Shown in pieces: positions 54,091-62,080 of a stretch of 64,000 nt of DNA; position 1 is the stretch's first letter, and every line of letters starts with the position of its first letter. Origin of the DNA: Arthrobacter sp. CJ23 (GTDB lineage Bacteria; Actinomycetota; Actinomycetes; Actinomycetales; Micrococcaceae); assembly GCF_024741795.1 (NCBI RefSeq), contig NZ_CP102950.1, positions 1,984,001-2,048,000 on the forward strand. The letters run 5' to 3'. Under the pieces are notes generated by a model. It worked only from the letters and a program-made list of their open reading frames with translations. It was not told where the DNA came from and did not search any database. A program made the position numbers and the translations under genes.

Positions 54091-54771
54091 TCAACGAGAG
54101 TCCGGCTCCGGGCCGTGGGCCATGTAGACTGCCGCCTGGGTGCGCCGCTCGAATCCGAGCTTGGCCAACATCGAGGACACGTAGTTCTTCACAGTCTTCT
54201 CCGCCAGAAGCATCTGCTCGCCGATCTGCCGGTTCGTCAGGCCCTCCCCAACGAGGTCCAGGACACGCCGCTCCTGCGGTGTCAGCGAGGCGACCCTCGG
54301 GTCCGGCTTCTTCGGTTCGGTGAGGCCCTGGACAATCCTGGCTTTCAGCCCGGCGTCAAACAACGATTCCCCGCGGGCAGCCCGGCGCAGGGCGCCCAAG
54401 AGATCGGTTCCGCCGATTTCCTTCAGGACATACCCGGCGGCGCCGGCCAAGACAGCGCCGCGCAGGGCCTGTTCGTCGTCGTAGCTGGTCAGAATCAGGC
54501 AATTCAGCGTCGGATCAATGGAGCGCACATCCCGGCAGACTTCGATCCCGGTGCCGTCCGGCAGCCTCGCGTCCAGGACCGCGACGTCCGGCCGCAGGGC
54601 GGGAATGCGGCGTGTGGCTTCCTCCGCCGAACCTGACATGCCGACCACCACAAAGCCTTCGCTCTCCAAGAGTTCCTGCAGGCCCCGGCGGACCAACTCG
54701 TGGTCGTCGAGGACGAAGACACGGATTGCCGGGTCCGGATCGGTGCGGAACGGTGCTGTTTGCTGATCCAC
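54091..54771 (-). CDS. DosR/OsdR-like response regulator (NarL/LuxR type)
   Basis: A 226-residue regulator. The receiver has VFVLDDHELVRRGL, the phospho-acceptor in VAVLDARLPDGTG, LTSYDD and YVLKEI. The C-terminal helix-turn-helix LTPQERRVLDLVGEGLTNRQIGEQMLLAEKTVKNYVSSMLAKLGFERRTQAAVY is very close to mycobacterial DosR, including the AEKTVKNYVS recognition helix. The GTG at 54771 follows GGAGGACC; longer frames upstream are not coding. It should bind the GGGNCTTNNGGCCCT boxes found in this cluster, two of which lie before its own gene. Confidence 0.94.
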   Translation of the reverse strand: MDQQTAPFRTDPDPAIRVFVLDDHELVRRGLQELLESEGFVVVGMSGSAEEATRRIPALRPDVAVLDARLPDGTGIEVCRDVRSIDPTLNCLILTSYDDEQALRGAVLAGAAGYVLKEIGGTDLLGALRRAARGESLFDAGLKARIVQGLTEPKKPDPRVASLTPQERRVLDLVGEGLTNRQIGEQMLLAEKTVKNYVSSMLAKLGFERRTQAAVYMAHGPEPDSR

Positions 54772-54862
54772 GGTCCTCCTGTCCGGCGGCCGGTCCGGCC
54801 GCAATAGCACGGGCAGGGTCGCCCGGCTCTGCAAATTGTTCCCGACGGCCCGCCGCCAAACA

Positions 54863-54903
54863 AGGGCCGAAGGACCCGGCCCGATGCGTGACTTTCGGCC
54901 CTG
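54863..54903. promoter_or_regulatory. DosR-like boxes 6a and 6b
   Basis: Two opposed boxes in the gap between the regulator and USP-2: minus-strand GGGTCCTTCGGCCCT (54863-54877) and plus-strand GTGACTTTCGGCCCTG (54888-54903). They suggest autoregulation and co-induction of USP-2. Confidence 0.75.
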
Positions 54904-54969
54904 TTTTGCCCAGGCTTTTCTGCCCAGCCTTGGAGAAACAGTAACGCTGCAAATAGGAAGGTACGGGAC

Positions 54970-55488
54970 ATGGCCACGAGTGCCCAGCGGGGCAAGATCA
55001 TTGTCGGCGTCGATGGCTCCGCCGCGTCCGTGGAGGCCTTGCGCCAGGCCCAGCGACTTGCCGTGCCCCTGGGTGCCAATGTCGAGGCCTGGGCCTGCTG
55101 GGACTTCCCGGCAGGGTTTGGTGCCTATGAAGCGATGGGTGTCGAGGGATTCGCTCACGAAGCGGCCGAGAGCCTCCAGCTCGCCGTGGCGGCCGTGTTC
55201 GGCCCCCACCTGCCACGGAACGTCCACACCAAGCTTGTGCGCGGAACCCCCCGCCCGACACTGATTGGCGCCAGCAACCAGGCCTCCATGCTGGTGGTTG
55301 GACGGCGCGGGCACGGCGGTTTCGGTGCCCTGCTGCTCGGTTCCGTCAGCACCGCGTGTGTCGCGTATGCTCACTGCCCCGTCCTCGTCGTCACTGCACC
55401 AGAACCGGCCAGGAACCAAGAGCCCCGCCCCGCACACGCCTCGGCGGGCATCCCGAAAACAACCCCCGAAGGAGCAAGATCCCAATGA
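54970..55488 (+). CDS. Universal stress protein, single domain (USP-2)
   Basis: A 172-residue UspA-family protein: GKIIVGVDGSAASVEALRQAQRLA at the start and the complete ATP loop MLVVGRRGHGGFGALLLGSVSTACVAYAHCPVLVV (G-2x-G-9x-GS). A proline-rich tail of about 25 residues follows. Its stop overlaps the next ATG by four bases (ATGA). It is closest to USP-5 at 61337. Confidence 0.92.
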   Translation: MATSAQRGKIIVGVDGSAASVEALRQAQRLAVPLGANVEAWACWDFPAGFGAYEAMGVEGFAHEAAESLQLAVAAVFGPHLPRNVHTKLVRGTPRPTLIGASNQASMLVVGRRGHGGFGALLLGSVSTACVAYAHCPVLVVTAPEPARNQEPRPAHASAGIPKTTPEGARSQ

Positions 55489-55847
55489 AGAAATGGACAC
55501 GCTGGCAGGACTGGACAGTCATCGCCGCCGGCGCGTACGCGGCCTTGTCAGTGCTGTGGACCGCCCAGGCAGGGTCGTCAACGGCGCTCATGGTGACCCT
55601 TGGCGCTTTGCTGATCGTTGGCGGAGCAACGAACCTGGCCTGGCCCGGGCTGCCGGCTGCTGAATGGGCCCAGGCCGTGATCGCCGTGGCTCTCCTCTTG
55701 GCGCCTTGGGTGGGAGGCTTCGCCTCCTCCATGGGTGCCGCGTGGAGCGCCTGGATCCCGGGCGCCGTCGCCCTGATCGTTACTGCCCTGGCGATCAAAC
55801 CCAGCACCGAGGAATACCGTCACCACCACGTCATGCCGGCTCCATAG
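55485..55847 (+). CDS. SPW-repeat membrane protein
   Basis: A 120-residue protein with four hydrophobic helices in two SPW-like repeats: MKKWTRWQDWTVIAAGAYAALSVLW and AAEWAQAVIAVALLLAPWVGGF. The family has no known function. It is translationally coupled to USP-2 through the ATGA overlap, with AAGGAGCAAGATCCCA before the ATG. Confidence 0.85.
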   Translation: MKKWTRWQDWTVIAAGAYAALSVLWTAQAGSSTALMVTLGALLIVGGATNLAWPGLPAAEWAQAVIAVALLLAPWVGGFASSMGAAWSAWIPGAVALIVTALAIKPSTEEYRHHHVMPAP

Positions 55848-55919
55848 CCTGCCGTGGTCCCACCGGGTGTCCTGTTACGGCGGGGCACCCGGAACCCTCC
55901 CACCGCTTAGAAGGCCAGC

Positions 55920-57305
55920 ATGAAGAGCAAACACCCGGCAAGGCTCCGGTTCTTGGGCGCCACCGACACCGTGACCGGTTCCCGGTACCTCCTCGAATCG
56001 GGCGGCACCCGGATCCTCATCGACTGCGGCCTCTTCCAGGGCTACAAACGCGACCGCGACCGCAACCGGGCCCCGTTTCCAGTCCCCGCCGCTTCCATCA
56101 ATGCGGTGCTTCTCACCCACGCACACCTGGACCACACCGGGTACGTTCCGGCCCTCGTCAGGAACGGGTTCACCGGCCCCGTGTACGCCACCCACGGAAC
56201 CAGCGAACTGTGCAAACTGCTCCTTCCGGACAGCGGCCACCTCCAGGAGGAAGAAGCTCGCTACGCCGAGCACCGCGGCTCCTCCATCCATGCCCCCGCC
56301 CTGCCGCTCTACACGGCCGCCGATGCGGTCAAGTCATTGAACAGTTTCCGGGCCCAGGACTTCGACGCCCCGATCAGGTTGGGGGATGGCATCGAAGCCA
56401 CTTTCCTGCCCGCCGGGCACATCCTGGGAGCATCACAGATCCACCTGAAAGCCAAGGGCCACTCCCTGCACTTCACCGGTGACCTGGGCCGGGACGATGA
56501 CCCGCTCATGTTCCCGCCCCGGGAACTGGAAGCCGTCGAGGTCCTGGTCACCGAGTCCACCTACGGCAACAGAACCCACCCGGACGAGAGCCCGGAAGAC
56601 CAGCTCGGCGACGTGGTCCGGCGGGTGGCCAAGCGGGGCGGTGTCATAATGATCGCCGCGTTCGCTGTCGGCCGTGCGGAAACCCTGATGCTGCACCTGT
56701 CCCGGCTCCGCCGCAAAGGACTGATCCCTGACATCCCGGTCTATCTCAACAGCCCCATGGCCATCGACGCGTCCTACATGTACCAGCAGCACCGGGACGA
56801 ACACCGCCTTCGCCCGGAGGAATTCAAGGAGATGTACCAGCTGGCCACCCTGACCCGGACGGCCGATGATTCCAAACTCCTGAACCTCAGGGGAGGGCCG
56901 ATGATCATCATTTCCGCCAGCGGAATGCTCACCGGAGGCCGGATCCTGCACCACATCGAAGCCTACGGACCCGACCCGAAGAACGCCCTGGTCCTCAGCG
57001 GCTACCAGGCCGGCGGAACGCGCGGCTCCGCCCTCGCTGCAGGAACGGAGGAGCTGAGGATCTACGGGCAGGATGTCCGGATCCGGGCCGAAGTCGTCCA
57101 GATCGAAGGCTTCTCAGCCCACGCTGACGCCAACGGCATCATTCGCTGGATGCGCACGGCCCCGCAGGCGCCCCGCATGACGTATATAACCCACGGCGAG
57201 CCAGACGCCTCCGATGCCCTTCGCGTCCGCATCAAGCGGGAACTGGGCTGGAGCGCCCGCGTCCCGGAATACCTCGAGGCCATCCCGCTGGACAGCCCGC
57301 ACTAG
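55920..57305 (+). CDS. Metallo-beta-lactamase/beta-CASP RNA-processing exonuclease
   Basis: A 461-residue CPSF/RNase J-like enzyme. LTHAHLDHTGYVPAL is the zinc motif, LPAGHILGASQIHL and HFTGDLGR give further ligands, and VTESTYGNRTHPDE starts the beta-CASP part, with MIIISASGMLTGGRILHH and EGFSAHADANGI marking motifs B and C. Such enzymes cleave RNA endo- or exonucleolytically. Its presence in a DosR-like cluster suggests RNA turnover under dormancy. It starts 72 bases after the SPW gene. Confidence 0.93.
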   Translation: MKSKHPARLRFLGATDTVTGSRYLLESGGTRILIDCGLFQGYKRDRDRNRAPFPVPAASINAVLLTHAHLDHTGYVPALVRNGFTGPVYATHGTSELCKLLLPDSGHLQEEEARYAEHRGSSIHAPALPLYTAADAVKSLNSFRAQDFDAPIRLGDGIEATFLPAGHILGASQIHLKAKGHSLHFTGDLGRDDDPLMFPPRELEAVEVLVTESTYGNRTHPDESPEDQLGDVVRRVAKRGGVIMIAAFAVGRAETLMLHLSRLRRKGLIPDIPVYLNSPMAIDASYMYQQHRDEHRLRPEEFKEMYQLATLTRTADDSKLLNLRGGPMIIISASGMLTGGRILHHIEAYGPDPKNALVLSGYQAGGTRGSALAAGTEELRIYGQDVRIRAEVVQIEGFSAHADANGIIRWMRTAPQAPRMTYITHGEPDASDALRVRIKRELGWSARVPEYLEAIPLDSPH

Positions 57306-57336
57306 ACCCACCCATGCACGGCATAGGAGGCCCACG

Positions 57337-57663
57337 ATGGCACTCTCCGAACACGAAAAGGCGACGTTGGCGCAGATCGCCCTGGGCCTGGATCACGACT
57401 ACCCCAAACTGGCTTCCAGGCTTGGCCCGGCATCGCTGCCGGCGGGGTCGGCACGGCAGACCACCGCGGGTATCTGCGGAGCCCTTGCCGGGTGCCTGGT
57501 GCTGCTGGCCGGCATCGCTGTTCAGGCGCTGCTTCTGGGTGTCATCGGCTTCGTGATGATGGGCGCAGGAGCCTACCTGGCCACCATGCGCGTTGGCGGC
57601 TTCCAGTTCCGCCGGCGCGGACCGGCACCCTCGCCCTCTGCCGGGGAGCCGGAGCTCTGGTGA
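57337..57663 (+). CDS. DUF3040-family membrane protein
   Basis: A 108-residue protein. MALSEHEKATLAQIALGLDHDYPKLASRLG is the DUF3040 N-terminal signature, followed by two membrane helices (GALAGCLVLLAGIAVQALLLGVIGFVMMGAGAYLATM). The function is unknown. ATAGGAGGCCCACG gives a very good ribosome site for the ATG. It follows the RNase-like gene by 31 bases, so it is probably in the same operon. Confidence 0.86.
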   Translation: MALSEHEKATLAQIALGLDHDYPKLASRLGPASLPAGSARQTTAGICGALAGCLVLLAGIAVQALLLGVIGFVMMGAGAYLATMRVGGFQFRRRGPAPSPSAGEPELW

Positions 57664-57668
57664 GTCCC

Positions 57669-57900
57669 ATGGAAGCCATCATTGAAACGCGGGGGCTGCA
57701 GAAGCGGTTTGGCCGGCATCGTCCGGCTGGCCGTGGCCAACCCTGTGATCCTGATGCTGCGTGGCCTGCCCCAGGGCACAGGCCTGGATGCTTTTGTGTT
57801 CCTCCAGATCTTCGCGTTCCTGGCGTTGATGGCGGGGTTGATGAACACCCTTCTTGCCGTGCACATAAGCAGTATGGGACTTCCGGCCCTAACCGCTAGG
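57669..57900 (+). pseudogene. ABC transporter remnant (ATPase start joined to permease piece)
   Basis: MEAIIETRGLQKRFG is the first 15 residues of an ABC ATPase; directly after it, in another frame, GIVRLAVANPVILMLRGLPQGTGLDAFVFLQIFAFLALMAGLMNTLLAV is part of an ABC-2 permease. A large deletion has fused the two genes of an ABC-2 exporter and shifted the frame. DosR-like box 7 lies at its end. Confidence 0.75.
57876..57890 (+). promoter_or_regulatory. DosR-like box 7
   Basis: GGGACTTCCGGCCCT followed by AA, the closest match to the mycobacterial consensus, 87 bases before USP-3. Confidence 0.78.
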
Positions 57901-57977
57901 CCCGACACAGCAGAAACTGGTCACACAGGGACCAGCCCCGGAACCAAAGAATCAAACGAGGAAAGGCCGGCCGTGCC

Positions 57978-58841
57978 ATGAAGGATCCAATTGTCGTCGG
58001 GGTCAACGATTCCGGGAGCAGCGAAGCCGCCGTGACCTGGGCAATGCGCCGGGCCGCGGCACTGAAGTCGCCCGTTATCCTCGTCCATGCACTGGATGAT
58101 CGGTGGACCTATGACACCCCCGGATATTACGAAGTTCTCAGGGAGGCCGGGGCTGAACTTGTTGCCAAAGCCAAGTCACGGGCTCTTGCCCATGAGCCGA
58201 CCGTCGACCTCCACACCGTGCTCATCTCGGGCAGCCCCGGCTATGCCCTGCGGAAGCGCTCCAAGGAGGCGGTGATGATGGTGATCGGATCCGGACATGC
58301 CTGGCCAGGGGGCACGCTGACCGACAGGGCCCTGCAGATCGCCGCAGTGGCGGCGTGCCCGGTCGCCGTCGTCGGAGAACACGATCCCGATACCCGGCAC
58401 GGGATCCTGGTCGGAGTGGACGGCTCCGAAGAATCAACCCAGGCCGTGGCCTTCGCCGCCGCCGAGGCAGACCGTGACGGCGAGGAACTGACGGTGCTGC
58501 ACGCCTTCCGGGGCCCCAACCTGTGGGTCCAAAAGGGCATGCCCGAGAGCGGTCTGGCCCAGCTCATCGTCGAGGAAGAACGCATCGTCCTGGCCGAGAC
58601 GGTTGCCGGCCTGGCCGAGACCTACCCTGACCTTGTCGTGCACCAGGTCCTGGAGACCGCCAAGGAACCGGCGGAGGCACTTGTCGAGGCAGCCGCGGAC
58701 GCCCGCCTGCTGGTCCTCGGGAGCCGGGGCCGCGGCAGCTTCAAGCGGCTGTTGCTCGGATCGACGGCCCATGCGGTCCTTACCGAGCTGCCCTGCCCCA
58801 CCATCATCACCCGCGTCCGCGCGGTCAAACACACCGAATAG
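57978..58841 (+). CDS. Universal stress protein, two UspA domains (USP-3)
   Basis: A 287-residue tandem UspA protein. Domain 1 starts PIVVGVNDSGSSEAAVTWAMRRA and has the aberrant loop MMVIGSGHAWPGGTLTDRAL, lacking the GS-containing ATP motif. Domain 2 starts GILVGVDGSEESTQAVAFAAAEA and keeps LLVLGSRGRGSFKRLLLGSTAHAVL (G-2x-G-9x-GS). One active nucleotide-binding domain is therefore likely. It has a DosR-like box upstream. Confidence 0.92.
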   Translation: MKDPIVVGVNDSGSSEAAVTWAMRRAAALKSPVILVHALDDRWTYDTPGYYEVLREAGAELVAKAKSRALAHEPTVDLHTVLISGSPGYALRKRSKEAVMMVIGSGHAWPGGTLTDRALQIAAVAACPVAVVGEHDPDTRHGILVGVDGSEESTQAVAFAAAEADRDGEELTVLHAFRGPNLWVQKGMPESGLAQLIVEEERIVLAETVAGLAETYPDLVVHQVLETAKEPAEALVEAAADARLLVLGSRGRGSFKRLLLGSTAHAVLTELPCPTIITRVRAVKHTE

Positions 58842-58936
58842 ACGGACTGTCCGGGAAACGACGGCAGGCGCGCAATGGCTGCCGCTCCCGGCGGGTCCGG
58901 GGGGCGGGACGCCAACCGCTGCGCGGGAGGACCCTG

Positions 58937-59606
58937 GTGGCCGATCTTGTGGCCGGCATGTCGCTGTGCCTTCTGCTGGTCCCGGCGGGAATGGCATACT
59001 CAATCGCCGCGGATCGAGCGGCCGGCCGCCTCCGGGGCCGTGTGGGAACAGCTGACCTCCGTCCTGGGCAGCGTGGCCAGGCCGAAATCAACGCCATAGC
59101 GGTCGTCTTCGGCGCCGCGGCCATCGTTCTCTTCTGGTCGTGACGTCACGCTTCTCGGTCCGGGCCCGGATGCTGGGCGTTCTTGGTGCCGTCTCAGGGT
59201 CCATGCTGGCCGGGACCGTGTTCCAGATCGAGGGGCTGGTGGACATGGTCGGCCCGCTCGCCAGTACGTTGCCGGCGCCTGCCCTCCCGGGGCTTGACCT
59301 GGCTGATGTCACCGCCATGGACGGGCCCGCAGCAGGTATCGCCGTGGAGCGGGTCCTGGACCGCATCCGATGTGTCATTGTCGCGGCCGAGGCCATCACG
59401 GGCATCGACGGCACCGCGGTCGAACACCTCGTCCAGCTCGATGCGTATCTCGAAGCCCGGGGAACGGAGCTGGTGTTCGCTGAGCTCAAAGACCCCGTCA
59501 ATGGACAAGCCCGCCAGAATTGGCCCCTGTACCCGGATTGGGCAGGCACGGCACTATCCGACAGTGGGCAGCGCGGTGGAGGCCTGGCGGCTGCCGGGAC
59601 GGTCCT
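58937..59606 (+). pseudogene. SulP-family anion transporter remnant with STAS domain
   Basis: ADLVAGMSLCLLLVPAGMAYSIAA is the first SulP helix. EINAIAVVFGAAAIVLF and TSRFSVRARMLGVLGAVSGSMLAGTVFQIEGLVDMVGPLASTLPAPALPGLDL are later helices, and ERVLDRIRCVIVAAEAITGIDGTAVEHLVQLDAYLEARGTELVFAELKDPV is a STAS domain. Most of the membrane domain is deleted and the frame changes at least twice. Confidence 0.8.
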
Positions 59607-59657
59607 GACCCGGTGGCGGGGCGTTTTGCCCCGGTGCCGATGTGTCTTGCCGCCGTG

Positions 59658-60506
59658 TCAGGCGGCGGGTGGGGCTTCCCGCACGACGAGGACGGGGCAG
59701 CTTGCGTGATGGAGCACGGCATGGGCTGTTGAGCCGATGCTGCCCCGGATAAGTCCATGCCCGGTGGTTCCGACGACAATGACCCGGGCGTCGTTCGCTT
59801 CGCCCAGCAGGGTCCCGGCGACGGAGGTTCCGGCCAGCAGCCGTTCCTCCACGAGGAGGCCCGGCGCCGCGGAGCGGACGGCCGAGTCCAGGACTTCCCT
59901 GGCATCGGGGACCCCGGAGGAATCTCCGGGTGCGTGCTGTTTCCCGTGCCCGGTGTGCACATGAACGATTCTGAGGGTTGTCCCGAACAGGGCCGCCAGG
60001 GTGCTGGCCTGGTGGAGTGCCGGTCCCCAGCCCTGTGTGTCGATGCCGACGACGACGGGGCCGGACGGGTTTGTCCCGGGGCGAACCACGGCCACGGGAC
60101 AGTCGGCGGTAGATGCCAGCTCGAGGCTGACGGAGCCGACCAGGAGACCCATGAAGCCTCCGATGCCGCGGCTGCCAACGACAATCATGGCTGCACCGGG
60201 GGAGAGTCTTCTGAGGTTCTCGGCAGGCCAGCCGTACACCAGGCTAGTGGTGAGGTCCAGGTCCGGGGATGCTTCCAGTGCCAAGGCAGCACCCTCGGTG
60301 ACGACGGCTTCGGCGGCATGGCGCAGCCCGCTGTCGGCGACGCCCGGGACCGGAGCCATGTTGTGCGTGATGGCCGGCCACAGCGAGCAATGCACGAGGT
60401 GGAGCTCCAATCCCCTCAGCGCGGCTTGTTCTGCTGCCCACCGGACTGCGGGGGCGGCTTCGGGGGATCCGTCGTAACCGACGATGATGCGTTCGGTGGT
60501 TTCCAT
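59658..60506 (-). CDS. Universal stress protein, two UspA domains (USP-4)
   Basis: A 282-residue tandem UspA protein. Domain 1: ERIIVGYDGSPEAAPAVRWAAEQA with loop MIVVGSRGIGGFMGLLVGSVSLELAS. Domain 2: PVVVGIDTQGWGPALHQASTLA with the shorter loop VIVVGTTGHGLIRGSIGSTAHAVL. ATG 60506 follows GGGAAAGGAAGACC. It lies downstream of split-barrel paralogue 6 by 51 bases and is probably co-transcribed with it; no DosR-like box was seen directly before it. Confidence 0.92.
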   Translation of the reverse strand: METTERIIVGYDGSPEAAPAVRWAAEQAALRGLELHLVHCSLWPAITHNMAPVPGVADSGLRHAAEAVVTEGAALALEASPDLDLTTSLVYGWPAENLRRLSPGAAMIVVGSRGIGGFMGLLVGSVSLELASTADCPVAVVRPGTNPSGPVVVGIDTQGWGPALHQASTLAALFGTTLRIVHVHTGHGKQHAPGDSSGVPDAREVLDSAVRSAAPGLLVEERLLAGTSVAGTLLGEANDARVIVVGTTGHGLIRGSIGSTAHAVLHHASCPVLVVREAPPAA

Positions 60507-60557
60507 GGTCTTCCTTTCCCGTTGGCCGCCCTGCCGGCAGCCGCCCAAGAGGGCTCA

Positions 60558-61007
60558 TTAGGCGAGGTGCACGTGGCGTCCGGTCACCTGTGCGGCGTGG
60601 ACGCGGACGAACTGGCCGCGGTCCCCGCCGGCCCAGGGTTCTGACATGATCTGACCCCAGAGGTGCGTGAGCAGTTCCGGTTCCTCAACGCGGGACGATG
60701 GTCCGCTGACCAGGACCGACCAGCCCTCGCTGCGATCGGCCCGCGCTTCATCGATCTGGAACGATGACGTCAGGCGTGGGACGGCATCTCCGATCGGACC
60801 CTCAGCGGAGGTGCGGAAGTAGATCGCTGTCTGGTGGACAACGTAGTTGACCGGCAGGATCATGACACGCCCGTCGTCCACGAACCCGAAGCGGCCGGTG
60901 CTGTGGGACCGCAAGAGTTCCCAGCACTGCTGCTCGTCAAGGTTGTCGCTGACATGCCGCGCACCATCAAGGCGTCCGGGTTCCATGCTGGGTAGAGACA
61001 TTTCCAC
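60558..61007 (-). CDS. Pyridoxamine-phosphate-oxidase-fold protein, paralogue 6
   Basis: A 149-residue protein: LDEQQCWELLRSHSTGRFGFVDDGRVMILPVNYVVHQTAIYFRTSAEGPIGDAVPRLTSSFQIDEA, WSVLVSGPSSRV and FVRVHAAQVTGRHVHLA. It belongs to the same group but is divergent at the glycine turn. It heads the unit with USP-4. ATG 61007 or 61001 are possible starts. Confidence 0.87.
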   Translation of the reverse strand: MEMSLPSMEPGRLDGARHVSDNLDEQQCWELLRSHSTGRFGFVDDGRVMILPVNYVVHQTAIYFRTSAEGPIGDAVPRLTSSFQIDEARADRSEGWSVLVSGPSSRVEEPELLTHLWGQIMSEPWAGGDRGQFVRVHAAQVTGRHVHLA

Positions 61008-61027
61008 TCCTCCATTCGATCGGGCTC

Positions 61028-61327
61028 AGTTGCCCGCTAGCTTGCCTGCCAGAGATTGCCCCCAGAACCGTGCCCGCTCGAGCTCCTCCGGGCTCACCGC
61101 GGGTTCGGAACTGACAATGAAACTCTCCGGTCCCGCAACGACGTGCCGTGGACGTGAGTTGGCCCGCCAACCACCAAGAGATCGCACTGTGCCACGTCGT
61201 CCTCGGCAACCTCGGCGACGGAGACCGCCTTCGCAGTCCCGGAGGCACCGAGCCCCTGTGCGATGGCCTCGGCCACTTGGCGGGTGTTCCCGTACATGGA
61301 TTCGTAGACCACAACCGCATGCATCAT
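61028..61327 (-). pseudogene. Flavodoxin-like protein, internally deleted
   Basis: MHAVVVYESMYGNTRQVAEAIAQGLG is the FMN-phosphate loop of a flavodoxin, with DVAQCDLLVVGGPTHVHG the second loop. After this about 70 residues are missing; in another frame the end reads GPESFIVSSEPAVSPEELERARFWGQSLAGKLAGN with a normal stop. Actinobacterial stress clusters often contain such a flavodoxin. Confidence 0.8.
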
Positions 61328-61336
61328 GAAACTTCC

Positions 61337-61801
61337 TCAATCGTGGGTCCGGCCCGTTCGGCGCTTCTCCGGGGCATGGACCACCAGCACCGGGCAATGG
61401 GCATGTGCCACACAGGCAGAACTCACGGAACCGAGGAGCAGCCCGCCGAAACCACCATGTCCGCGCCTGCCCACAACAATCATGTCTGCCTCCTTGCTGG
61501 CCTCAATCAGGGACTCACGGGCATGGCCGCGGACAAGCCTGGACACAACGTTGTCCGGCAGCACCGGGCCAAAAGCCTTCTCCACGGCTTCCTTCAACAG
61601 GTTTCCGGCCGCTTCCTCGAAGCCTACGATGCCCATGGCCACGTAGCCGCCATACACCTGAGGAAACTCCCAATACGCCGTGGCAACGACCTGGGCGCCC
61701 ATTGGCGCTGCCAGGCGGTGGGCTTCGCGGAGCGCTTCGATGGATGCCTCCGATCCATCGACGCCGACGATGATCCTGCCTGAGGACGTCTGCTCGTTCA
61801 T
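61337..61801 (-). CDS. Universal stress protein, single domain (USP-5)
   Basis: A 154-residue UspA protein: GRIIVGVDGSEASIEALREAHRLAAPMGAQVVATAYWEFP and MIVVGRRGHGGFGGLLLGSVSSACVAHAHCPVLVV with the full ATP loop. Closely related to USP-2. ATG 61801 follows AAGGAAGGCAGCC. DosR-like box 8 lies 57 bases upstream. The stop is 9 bases from the flavodoxin remnant. Confidence 0.92.
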   Translation of the reverse strand: MNEQTSSGRIIVGVDGSEASIEALREAHRLAAPMGAQVVATAYWEFPQVYGGYVAMGIVGFEEAAGNLLKEAVEKAFGPVLPDNVVSRLVRGHARESLIEASKEADMIVVGRRGHGGFGGLLLGSVSSACVAHAHCPVLVVHAPEKRRTGRTHD

Positions 61802-61858
61802 GGCTGCCTTCCTTGATCTCTCTGCGTGAAAGCCTGTCCGAGTCCAGCATGTTCTTGT

Positions 61859-61873
61859 AGGGCCGAAAGTCAC
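61859..61873 (-). promoter_or_regulatory. DosR-like box 8
   Basis: Minus-strand reading GTGACTTTCGGCCCT followed by A, the same core as box 6b, before USP-5. Confidence 0.75.
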
Positions 61874-62080
61874 ACTGCGGCGGTGCCTTCAGCAGTCCGA
61901 CAGTGCGGTCATCTGCCCCAGGCAATTGCGCAGCGGCCTGTTACGCAATTAGCCCTGCATCTACGATTCGGGCTAGTGCGGTGACGCATTCGTGGCCGGT
62001 CATGTCCGGCGTCGTTAGATGCGCAATGAATAGCGAGAGACCACGGATGGAAAGGGTGATGGTACGTGGACTCTGGATTC

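Noticed and set aside
54772..55500. Longer start for the response regulator reaching 55500
   Set aside because: The extension is antisense to USP-2; the GTG at 54771 has a GGAGG site and gives normal length.
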